A program made the position numbers and the translations under genes. A stretch of DNA of 8,564 nucleotides from CAZHGD01 sp964531735 (GTDB lineage: Bacteria; Armatimonadota; UBA10988), in assembly GCA_964531735.1 (NCBI GenBank), contig CAZHGD010000235.1:1-8564 (forward strand). The letters run 5' to 3'. Of this stretch, positions 1 to 5,792 are shown piece by piece (positions within the stretch are counted from its first letter, which is position 1; each line of letters opens with the position of its first letter). Below the pieces are notes generated by a model. It did not search any database. It was not told the origin of the DNA and saw only the letters and a list, made by a program, of their open reading frames with translations.

Positions 1-1206
1 CCTAAGTTCGCCCGCCCGAGCGGCGTGGTCGTCATCGCGGTAGCTCAGTTGCAGGCGAGCGACCCGCAGTTGGCGTGCGGTGGTGCGCCAGGCCGCCTGC
101 TGAGCTGCGGGCATGCCGGGCACCTGCCACCAGCGGCGCTTGAGGGCCTCGGCAAGCCGGTCGCTGTGGTGCTGGTCCAGGGCCGCGAAGGCACCGGGCA
201 GGTCATCCTGAGTGAGGCAGACCCGCCACCGCAGGCGGTGCAGCCAGCCCGGCGCCTGACCAGGACAGCTAATGAATGCGTAGTACGGGGCGGCGCCGAT
301 GCCCAGTGCCCGCTGCAGCAGTTCGGCCGCCTTCGCCGGCCGCTGGCGCGCCAACTCGAGCGCGGCCAGTTCGCCGAGAGTCGCGGCTAACTCGTCCGAC
401 GCGGGCTTGCGTTGCTCGTCGATGGCCAGCGCCGCGTTGAGATGGTCGGCGGCTGCCGACCAGTCGCCGCGGAGACGCGCCAACGTGCCGGCGACGCGCC
501 GCTCGCTCGCCGACGGCGAACGGCCCGCCGGCTTGGTGGCCAGCAGGCGGGCGACGAGCTGGCTGGCGGTCGCCGTGTCGCCCTGATGCTGGGCCACCTC
601 GGCCAGATTCGCCAGGCAGAGCGGGCCAAACCAGTCGTGGGTCTCCGCTCGCACGCTCACGGCCTTCGCGCGACCGAAGTAGTCGGCTGCGGCGGCCCAG
701 TCGCCGCGGTCGCGGGCGACGACACCCAGGTTGTTCAGCGCGATAGCCACCTGGCCCACGATGTTGCGGTCGGTCTGGTCGTCCGCCTGCGCCATGGCAA
801 GCTGTCGTTGGTGGCAGGCCGCCGCTTCAGCCAGGTCGCCGCGCCCGGCGAGGATGCACCCCAGCTCCCCATAGAGCGAGTACACCGTACCCGCGCCCGG
901 GCGGAGACGCTCGCGGATGGCCAACCCGCGGCGTGCGTACTCCTCGGCTGCCGCCAGGTCGCCCCAGTGCCCGGCCACGCCTGCGAGGAGCATCAGGCAG
1001 TTGCCGGTGCCGTGCCCGTTCGGGTCGAGGCGCTGGAAGATGGCCATCGCCTCGTTCAGCGCTTCCTCGGCGGCCACCAGGTCGCCGGTGTCGAGGGCCG
1101 CTTCCGCCTCCTCGAACCGGCGCACCGGCTCGCGCAAATCAGCCGCGTGCGCCGTCGACACCGTGACCAGGCCAGCCACCACCACGCCCAGCGCGAAACG
1201 CCTCAT
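1..1206 (-). CDS. Exported TPR-repeat protein, probable N-terminal part of a TPR-CHAT protein (runs off the left edge)
   Basis: The frame stays open from ATG at 1206 to the left edge: 402 codons, no stop, so the C-terminus is missing. Residues 1-21 look like a Sec signal peptide (MRRF, hydrophobic core, cleavage after AHA), so the protein is probably exported. The rest is helical with about seven TPR-like pairs, roughly residues 28-60, 69-100, 108-140, 152-185, 195-222, 236-265 and 268-302, with typical GDWxAA and LNNLG signatures. Residues 339-353 (AFAALDQHHSDRLAE) match the segment that in TPR-CHAT proteins joins the TPR array to the caspase-like CHAT domain. The CHAT domain itself would lie outside the window, so this call is inferred. 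A GGGAGAG Shine-Dalgarno (1212-1218) with good spacing supports the start. It lies 71 nt downstream of the GH20-like gene on the same strand, probably in one operon. A plain TPR scaffold remains possible. Confidence 0.8.
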   Translation of the reverse strand, partial: MRRFALGVVVAGLVTVSTAHAADLREPVRRFEEAEAALDTGDLVAAEEALNEAMAIFQRLDPNGHGTGNCLMLLAGVAGHWGDLAAAEEYARRGLAIRERLRPGAGTVYSLYGELGCILAGRGDLAEAAACHQRQLAMAQADDQTDRNIVGQVAIALNNLGVVARDRGDWAAAADYFGRAKAVSVRAETHDWFGPLCLANLAEVAQHQGDTATASQLVARLLATKPAGRSPSASERRVAGTLARLRGDWSAAADHLNAALAIDEQRKPASDELAATLGELAALELARQRPAKAAELLQRALGIGAAPYYAFISCPGQAPGWLHRLRWRVCLTQDDLPGAFAALDQHHSDRLAEALKRRWWQVPGMPAAQQAAWRTTARQLRVARLQLSYRDDDHAARAGELR

Positions 1207-1211
1207 GTCCA

Positions 1212-1218
1212 CTCTCCC
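1212..1218 (-). promoter_or_regulatory. Ribosome binding site of the TPR gene
   Basis: On the minus strand this reads GGGAGAG, with its GGAG core seven nt before ATG 1206. It supports that start, which directly precedes a signal peptide, over any internal start. Confidence 0.6.
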
Positions 1219-1277
1219 GCCTGTTGCCCTGGTTCGGGCACTGGCGTTGACCGAGCGGCAGCCGATTCCTCCTGTGG

Positions 1278-4070
1278 CTACGGGGCCGCCACTCGCGCCA
1301 CCGCGCCCAGCAGCAGCACCTGGTGCGCGCTGGTCAGTTCCAGCCGAACCACCTCCCGCTCCGGGTGCGGGTTGACCCACTGCCGCAGGTACACCGCCAC
1401 GTCACCCTCGGCGCCCGGCGCCACCTGCCAGGCCAGTGCGCCGTAGGCGCCGGGCAGTTCGGCCGCGTGACGCTCACGCAGGTCGCAGCCGAAGCGCAGC
1501 GGCACGTCGACGGTGCTTTGCTCGGCGTAGGTCACCCGCACCGTGGCCGCCGGCACGCCGGACCAGTTCAGCTTGTCCTTGAAGCCATCGCGCAGCGCGG
1601 ACAGCGCCGCAGCATCGGCGTCGAGCGCCTGAGCCCAGTAGATGGCGGCCACCCGGCGACCGACGGGCACGGTGCCGCCGGTGGCCAGCGCGCCCGGCCA
1701 GAGCGGCACGGTCACGTCGCGCGCGGCCAGCGGTGGCAGGGCAGCGGGCAGCCAGGCCGGCCGCGCACCGGGCTGCCGCGGCGACAGCGGCACCAGCGCG
1801 CCGCCCGGCGGCTCAGGTTGCCAGGCGCAGGCCGCCGTCACGTCCGCCGCCGCGCGCAGGAAGGCTCGGTTCGTGCCGGGCTTCGGTTCGCTCAGGTCGG
1901 GGTGCAGCCGCCAGCCATACTCGGTGCTGTGCAGCAGGCGCTGCCAGTCGAACTCGTTGGTCTGTCCGACCGTCTCGGCGCACCACGAGTGCTTGCTCCA
2001 CAGGCCCATGACATTCCCGCAGACCGCCTGCCCGCGTTCGCGGTTGACGCCCTCGCTGTTGGCTTCCAGCACGCGCTGGAAGCCGAGCGAGCGCATCTCG
2101 TAGGTGTGCAGCGGCGCCAGGCCACTGGACCAGTTGAACAGCCACAGGTCGCGCGGCAGCCGTGCCAGGGCGCGTGCGGTGTGGTAGGGCGGGCCGCCGT
2201 TGTGACCGGGGGTCAGTTGGTCGGTCCAGATCATCGTCTCGATGCCGCGCGCGGCGAAGCGGTCGTGGAGGCGCGTGACCCAGTCGGCGAACCGTTCGGC
2301 GCGGTCGTCGATGGTGTCGTTCGGGCCGCGCAACTCCTTCGGCATGGTGTGGATCTGCCAGCGGACCTCGTCGTGGCCCAGATGGAGCCGGGCCGGGCGG
2401 CCGAACAGCTCGACCACCTCGTCGAGGACCTTGTTCAGCGCGTCCCAGGCCGCCGGGTTGCGTGTGTCGAAGGTGTGGCGGTCGGGCACGACCTGCCACT
2501 GCCCGGTCTGCCCATCGCGCCGCGCGGCGCGGTCCATGAACTCCGGATGGAACACGCCGAGCCAGTCGGCGTGGCCGAGGCTGTCGAGCAGCGGGATCGG
2601 CTCCACCTCGTGCTGCCGCAGGAAGTCCAGCACGCGGCGGAAGTCGCTCTTGCTCCAGGCGGCCGGACTGCTGACCTTGGGGAAGCTGGCCAGCTTGACG
2701 CCGTTCAGGCCGAGCAGGATGACCGTGTTGAGCTTGTGGCGCACCACGTTGCGGTCGAGGTAGTCGATGAAGAAGTCGACGGGCACGGGGGCATCGTTGG
2801 GATAGCCCCAGCGCGACGTGGGCAGCGGGATGGAGACCGCCCGAACCGACAGGTCGGGCCAGTCGACGACTTCGACCGCCGGCGCTTGTGCCGGTTGCCC
2901 CGGCGCCGTGGCGGTGCCGAGCAGTTGCAGCAGCGACCAGACGCCGTGCAGCAGCCCGCGGGCGTCGCGCGCGGCGATGGCAGCGCCGCTGGTGGTCACG
3001 CGGAGCGTGTAGCCCTCGGCCCGCAGGTCGGCCGGCAGCGGCAGCGGGGCCGCCTCGCCCAGTTGCACCTGCAGGTCGGCGCCGGCGAGCGGCCCGAGCG
3101 GTGCGGCGATGGCGACGCGGCACTCGCGTTGCAGCCGCTGGCGCAGCACCTCGGCCGCGCGCGCCGCAGCCGGCGCGGCCGTCGCAGCGAGGCGCAGCGC
3201 GGCCAGCCGGCAGGTTCCGGTGCGCCGTTGCAGTTGCTTCGGCGTCGGGAAGATGCCCAGGGGCGCAATGGCCGGCTCGGGCTGAGGCAGCATAACCGGG
3301 AACTGCCAGGTGCTCTGGCCGATGGTCAAGCGGCCGGTGCCCTCGCCGGTCGGCCGGGCCGCGAGCGCGACCACCGGCTCATCGCCGTCCTCGGTCCGCT
3401 GCACGCTGGCTGTAGCGCCGGGCACGGCGAGCGTAGCGGTCCAGGAGCCCGCCGGACCCTCGACCTCATAGCGCCCGAGCGACAGCTCCAGCAAGCTGAC
3501 CTCGGTCGTGTAGGGTGTCAGCGGCACGGCTCGGCTGGTCGGCAGCAAGCGGACCTGGTCGAGCCAGAGCTGGGCCGGCCGCGAACCGTGGATGATCAAC
3601 CGCCCGAGCTGGCGCAGGTCGAGCGTCTGGTGCTCGCGGTTCCACAGCCCACGCGGTTCGACCACCAGGCGGCGCCACTGCGGCGAGGCGGGCAAGCTGG
3701 CGGTGAAGCTCAACTCCTGCTCGCCTGGCTTGCTCTGTCGGCACAGGCTGAGCGTGAACGACGGCTGCTCGCCCGCCGTGCGGTACCACAGCGAGAGCGC
3801 ACCCCAGGCCTGCTGCCGCCAGGGCGCGTCCGGCGCGAAGGTGCCGCTGATCAGGTTGCCGCTGAGCCGCCCGTCGGCCTCGTGCCATTCGGCCAGCAGC
3901 GCCTGCCGACCGAACCGCGCCTCGCCGGTGGCCGCCACGGTGATGCGGCCACCGCCCCAGGGATTGGTCCACCAGCCCGGCACGCCGCCTTCGAAATCGG
4001 CCAGGAGCGGGCGGGACGATGGTGCTGCCACGGCCGGCAGCAGGCAGAGCACGGCAAGCAGTGTTGGCAT
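1278..4070 (-). CDS. Secreted GH20-family-like glycoside hydrolase (beta-N-acetylhexosaminidase-like), multidomain
   Basis: 930 residues. Residues 1-16 form a signal peptide. Residues 20-180 look like a beta-sandwich carbohydrate-binding-type module (DFEGG at 25-29, WLDQVRLLP at 169-177). Residues 265-400 fit the GH20 N-terminal (zincin-like) domain, with FPTPKQL, EGYTLRV and HGVWSLLQLL. The catalytic barrel follows from about 405: RHKLNTVILL (444-453), PLLDSLGHADWL (493-504), and HLGHDE at 563-568, whose Asp567-Glu568 align with the GH20 catalytic pair, then IWTDQ (614-618) and FNWSS (645-649). GH20 enzymes remove terminal N-acetylhexosamines by substrate-assisted catalysis. The usual motif is H-x-G-G-D-E; here the second Gly is His566, so substrate preference may differ. 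Residues about 780-930 form a further beta-sandwich module (VPVGRRVAAIYW, QWVNPHPE). The protein is longer than most GH20 enzymes. No clear Shine-Dalgarno precedes ATG 4070, but no in-frame alternative start lies just upstream. Family call fairly sure; substrate unknown. Confidence 0.85.
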   Translation of the reverse strand: MPTLLAVLCLLPAVAAPSSRPLLADFEGGVPGWWTNPWGGGRITVAATGEARFGRQALLAEWHEADGRLSGNLISGTFAPDAPWRQQAWGALSLWYRTAGEQPSFTLSLCRQSKPGEQELSFTASLPASPQWRRLVVEPRGLWNREHQTLDLRQLGRLIIHGSRPAQLWLDQVRLLPTSRAVPLTPYTTEVSLLELSLGRYEVEGPAGSWTATLAVPGATASVQRTEDGDEPVVALAARPTGEGTGRLTIGQSTWQFPVMLPQPEPAIAPLGIFPTPKQLQRRTGTCRLAALRLAATAAPAAARAAEVLRQRLQRECRVAIAAPLGPLAGADLQVQLGEAAPLPLPADLRAEGYTLRVTTSGAAIAARDARGLLHGVWSLLQLLGTATAPGQPAQAPAVEVVDWPDLSVRAVSIPLPTSRWGYPNDAPVPVDFFIDYLDRNVVRHKLNTVILLGLNGVKLASFPKVSSPAAWSKSDFRRVLDFLRQHEVEPIPLLDSLGHADWLGVFHPEFMDRAARRDGQTGQWQVVPDRHTFDTRNPAAWDALNKVLDEVVELFGRPARLHLGHDEVRWQIHTMPKELRGPNDTIDDRAERFADWVTRLHDRFAARGIETMIWTDQLTPGHNGGPPYHTARALARLPRDLWLFNWSSGLAPLHTYEMRSLGFQRVLEANSEGVNRERGQAVCGNVMGLWSKHSWCAETVGQTNEFDWQRLLHSTEYGWRLHPDLSEPKPGTNRAFLRAAADVTAACAWQPEPPGGALVPLSPRQPGARPAWLPAALPPLAARDVTVPLWPGALATGGTVPVGRRVAAIYWAQALDADAAALSALRDGFKDKLNWSGVPAATVRVTYAEQSTVDVPLRFGCDLRERHAAELPGAYGALAWQVAPGAEGDVAVYLRQWVNPHPEREVVRLELTSAHQVLLLGAVARVAAP

Positions 4071-4127
4071 GGGCGAGACGATAGCACGTCCGTCGGCGCG
4101 ATGCGAGGGGCCAAGGCCGGTCAGGCC

Positions 4128-4142
4128 CGGCGGAGTCCGCCG
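4128..4142. repeat. Small perfect inverted repeat in the divergent intergenic region
   Basis: Arms CGGCGG and CCGCCG flank an AGT loop, giving a 6-bp all-GC stem. It lies 58 nt upstream of the GH20-like start, in the leader of that gene or in the promoter region. GC-rich DNA forms such hairpins by chance, so function is uncertain. Confidence 0.35.
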
Positions 4143-4161
4143 TAACCAGCCCGGCGAGCAC

Positions 4162-4184
4162 GCGCCGCCGGACGGTGGCGGCGC
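4162..4184. repeat. 8-bp inverted repeat (GCGCCGCC / GGCGGCGC, 7-nt loop)
   Basis: Perfect 8-bp arms at 4162-4169 and 4177-4184 surround the loop GGACGGT. No T-run follows on either strand, so it is not a canonical intrinsic terminator. It sits between the divergent GH20-like and gene A starts and could be an operator or a leader hairpin. Chance formation in GC-rich DNA cannot be excluded. Confidence 0.4.
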
Positions 4185-4239
4185 CCGGTGACCTGGCCAG
4201 CAAGGCGCCCGGCCACGCTGTCACAACTACGCATCCATC

Positions 4240-4272
4240 CATTCGGCTTCCTGACGCGGCTATATAGAACGG
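4240..4272 (+). promoter_or_regulatory. AT-rich promoter-like patch immediately before gene A
   Basis: Around 4222-4272 is a local dip in GC. It contains TATATA at 4261-4266 (inside the palindrome CTATATAG, 4260-4267), a good match to a -10 box. A -10 at this place would start transcription near 4273, exactly at the ATG of gene A. I see no convincing TTGACA-type -35 box at the expected distance. The palindrome reads the same on both strands, so it could also serve minus-strand transcription. Confidence 0.35.
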
Positions 4273-4641
4273 ATGTTCGTCATCCCTGGCGGGCGGCATC
4301 ACCGTGCTCTGTCGCCGCCGCGCGACCCGCCACCGGGGTCGCCTGCTTGCCCCAACCTGGTCGTCACGCTGGGCGGGTGGCGTCGACGCGCCCCGGCGGC
4401 CGTTGGCGGCGGCGTGCTCGACACCGTCTGGGTGGTCTTCCGCCTCAGGACGGACCAAGGCGAGGCCGATGCGCTCGGTTACGAGGGTGTCGTCGCCAAC
4501 GTGGTCCGCGGCGCGCGCGCCACGGGGGCCGGTCAGGTCACCGACGCCTGGCTGGCCCTCTGGTGGCTGGACCGATCGCAGACCGTCAGTGGCACGCCCT
4601 GGACCAGCGAGATCCAGGTCCGGGTCGGATTGAAGTGGTGA
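4273..4641 (+). CDS. Gene A: conserved-looking small protein, first gene of the tail-like cassette, function unknown
   Basis: 122 residues. I do not recognise the family. Residues 28-122 look like a genuine folded domain, mostly beta: NLVVTLGGW at the start, TVWVVFRLRT (51-60), a Trp-rich strand AWLALWWLD (92-100) and EIQVRVGLKW at the C-terminus. Codons in this frame end in G or C almost throughout 4330-4641, which favours this frame over the competing frame that runs into gene B. The first 27 residues are Pro/Arg/His-rich and less convincing. An in-frame TGA at 4252-4254 limits the start to ATG 4273 or something later, such as GTG 4414. No Shine-Dalgarno precedes ATG 4273; with TATATA directly upstream the gene may be leaderless. 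Its place before a tail-tube-like gene is where phages often carry a tail terminator or completion protein, but the sequence does not show this. Confidence 0.6.
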   Translation: MFVIPGGRHHRALSPPRDPPPGSPACPNLVVTLGGWRRRAPAAVGGGVLDTVWVVFRLRTDQGEADALGYEGVVANVVRGARATGAGQVTDAWLALWWLDRSQTVSGTPWTSEIQVRVGLKW

Positions 4642-4643
4642 TC

Positions 4644-5057
4644 ATGCCCAAACAGCTCGTGGACCAAGGCGGCTTGCTGCTGCTGGGGGCGCCACTCAGT
4701 CCGGCCGGTCTGTTCGACGGCACGAAGGTGCATCAGGCCACGCTGGTGCGCATGCTGACCGTGGTGGACATGACCGCCAGCGGCGACACCCATGCACGCG
4801 AGGCGCCGCTGCGCCGGCACTATGAGCTGAGCGGCACGCTCTACACCGACGGGGTGGGTGCGTTCGCCCTCGGCGACACCTGCTGGGCCACCTACTACTC
4901 GCGACACGCCACCTCCGGTGCGCTGGACAAGGTGCTGTTCGCCGGCGCGGTGGTCGTGACGAAGGTCGCCGACACCCAGACCCAGGGCGAGTACGAGACG
5001 CAGGAGATCACCGTGCGCTCGACTGGCACGCCCACCAAGCCGCCGTACACCCCCTGA
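4644..5057 (+). CDS. Gene B: phage tail-tube-like protein
   Basis: 137 residues, predicted mostly beta. The pattern resembles small phage tail-tube (major tail) proteins: a VDMTASGDTH segment (41-50) like the loop-and-strand of tube subunits, then YELSGTLYTDG (60-70), a weakly conserved middle, GAVVVTKVAD (101-110), and a terminal QEITVRSTGTPT (120-131) like the strand ending in a Gly-rich turn that closes such proteins. In tailed phages this subunit stacks in rings to form the tube. The call rests on pattern only and is moderate. The start is two nt after the stop of gene A, implying translational coupling. In-frame GTG codons at 4635 and 4638 overlap the end of A and could be used instead; the Shine-Dalgarno is weak for all three. 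An in-frame extension back to 4188 is rejected because its codon usage there is not coding-like. A strong hairpin follows the gene. Confidence 0.7.
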   Translation: MPKQLVDQGGLLLLGAPLSPAGLFDGTKVHQATLVRMLTVVDMTASGDTHAREAPLRRHYELSGTLYTDGVGAFALGDTCWATYYSRHATSGALDKVLFAGAVVVTKVADTQTQGEYETQEITVRSTGTPTKPPYTP

Positions 5058-5098
5058 CGGCGGCTGAAGCGCCCGGGCTGGAGCCATCGGCCGCCCGG

Positions 5099-5151
5099 GG
5101 TCACGTGACCGGCCGGAGCCCGGCCCCTGACGGGCTCCGGCGCACGTGGCC
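5099..5151 (+). promoter_or_regulatory. Large composite RNA hairpin between genes B and C
   Basis: The inner stem is a perfect 11-bp pairing of 5112-5122 with 5131-5141 (core CCGGAGCCCG / CGGGCTCCGG) around an 8-nt loop (GCCCCTGA). After an asymmetric internal loop (5108-5111 against 5142), an outer stem pairs 5099-5107 (GGTCACGTG) with 5143-5151 (CACGTGGCC), 9 bp with one G-U. The structure ends eight nt before the Shine-Dalgarno of gene C. There is no U-tract, so it is not a textbook terminator. It may attenuate read-through, protect the 3' end of the upstream mRNA, or tune translation of C. The outer arms also hold two CACGTG hexamers 41 bp apart, and 5099-5110 is itself a 12-bp DNA palindrome, so a protein-binding site is an alternative. 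Confidence 0.55.
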
Positions 5152-5158
5152 GACCAGC

Positions 5159-5165
5159 GAAAGGA
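5159..5165 (+). promoter_or_regulatory. Ribosome binding site of gene C
   Basis: GAAAGGA lies nine nt before ATG 5175, just after the B-C hairpin. It supports this start, and its closeness to the hairpin suggests translation of C could respond to folding. Confidence 0.5.
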
Positions 5166-5174
5166 CCTGGAACC

Positions 5175-5783
5175 ATGGAGAGCGAACGCACGCCCGGCCA
5201 GGTAGACCCGGTGGCCGACGACCTGTCTGGCTGGACCCCGCCGCATGTCGAGCGCTACCTGCCCGGCGTGGGCGCGGTATGGGTACACGGCTACACCGGG
5301 GCCGACGCGGCGCGCTGGAAGCGGGCGGCGAGCAACCTGGCGCGCGGCGGCCAGCCGACGCCGGAGCAACTCGCGGTGGCGCAGGTGCTGTGGGTCTGCC
5401 GCACGGAGCCGCACGGCCGCGAGCACACCTTCAAGGTCGACCTGCAGAACGCACGCGCGGCGTACGAGGCGATGATGGAGCGGCTGCCGGGCAAGTGGGT
5501 GGAGCAGGCCTGCCTCGACTCGGACATGCTGACGCTCGAAGGCTACTACCCGCCGCCGGACGCCGTGGGCCTGCCAGCCACCGCCGAGGCGCGGCAGCGG
5601 CTGGGTGAGCAGTTGGCCGATCCGGAGTTCTGGAACGCGTTGTCGCTGCTGAGTGTGAAGCTGTACGGGGTGCCGTTGGCGTCGAACGGCGAACCGCTAG
5701 GCGAGGTGTTGGCGCTGTTGACCTGCACCAATGCGCAGCAGGTCCTCGCCGAAGCGCTAGGCCTGTTTCAGACCATATCGTAG
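5175..5783 (+). CDS. Gene C: phage tail-assembly-chaperone-like protein
   Basis: 202 residues, soluble, mixed alpha/beta, no signal peptide. Residues 31-120 follow a layout I recognise from tail assembly chaperones of siphophages. It opens with GVGAVWVHGYTGADAARW (31-48, compare 'VWVrgLtg.E...'). Next come a helix and a strand, LAVAQVLWVCRTEPHG (66-81), where chaperones typically have '..v..DedG'. FKVDLQNARAAYEAMM (86-101) and a terminal helix follow. In phages such proteins keep the tape measure soluble while the tube assembles and lie between tube and tape-measure genes, as here. The C-terminal 60 residues (WNALSLLSVKLYGVPLA at 153-169 and onward) are extra and unknown; typical chaperones are about 100-150 residues. 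I found no slippery heptamer for the frameshift many phages use here. The stop overlaps the Shine-Dalgarno of gene D. Functional call moderate; the gene itself is certain. Confidence 0.75.
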   Translation: MESERTPGQVDPVADDLSGWTPPHVERYLPGVGAVWVHGYTGADAARWKRAASNLARGGQPTPEQLAVAQVLWVCRTEPHGREHTFKVDLQNARAAYEAMMERLPGKWVEQACLDSDMLTLEGYYPPPDAVGLPATAEARQRLGEQLADPEFWNALSLLSVKLYGVPLASNGEPLGEVLALLTCTNAQQVLAEALGLFQTIS

Positions 5784-5786
5784 GAG
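5783..5786 (+). promoter_or_regulatory. Ribosome binding site of gene D overlapping the stop of gene C
   Basis: GGAG starts at the last base of the TAG stop of gene C and lies six nt before ATG 5793. The overlap implies translational coupling of C and D. Confidence 0.6.
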
Positions 5787-5792
5787 ATCGAC

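Noticed and set aside
412..1446. Plus-strand open frames across the TPR gene
   Set aside because: The minus-strand frame gives a signal peptide and regular TPR repeats with a good ribosome binding site; the plus-strand products are low-complexity shadows.
1323..4145. A 940-codon plus-strand open frame antisense to the GH20-like gene
   Set aside because: It mirrors the real gene almost end to end, its product is Arg/Gly/Gln-rich without recognisable motifs, and long antisense frames are expected where codons end in G/C.
4228..4244. Short CATC tandem in CATCCATCCATT as a possible repeat element
   Set aside because: Only two and a half copies of four bases; not meaningful.
4188..5057. A single 289-codon reading frame covering genes A and B
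   Set aside because: Before 4644 this frame has poor third-position GC and an Arg-rich product, while gene A's frame is GC3-biased there. Only the part from about 4635-4644 is accepted, as gene B.
5600..5790. Programmed frameshift at the end of the chaperone-like gene
   Set aside because: I scanned for a X XXY YYZ heptamer and found none; gene D has its own ribosome binding site and start.
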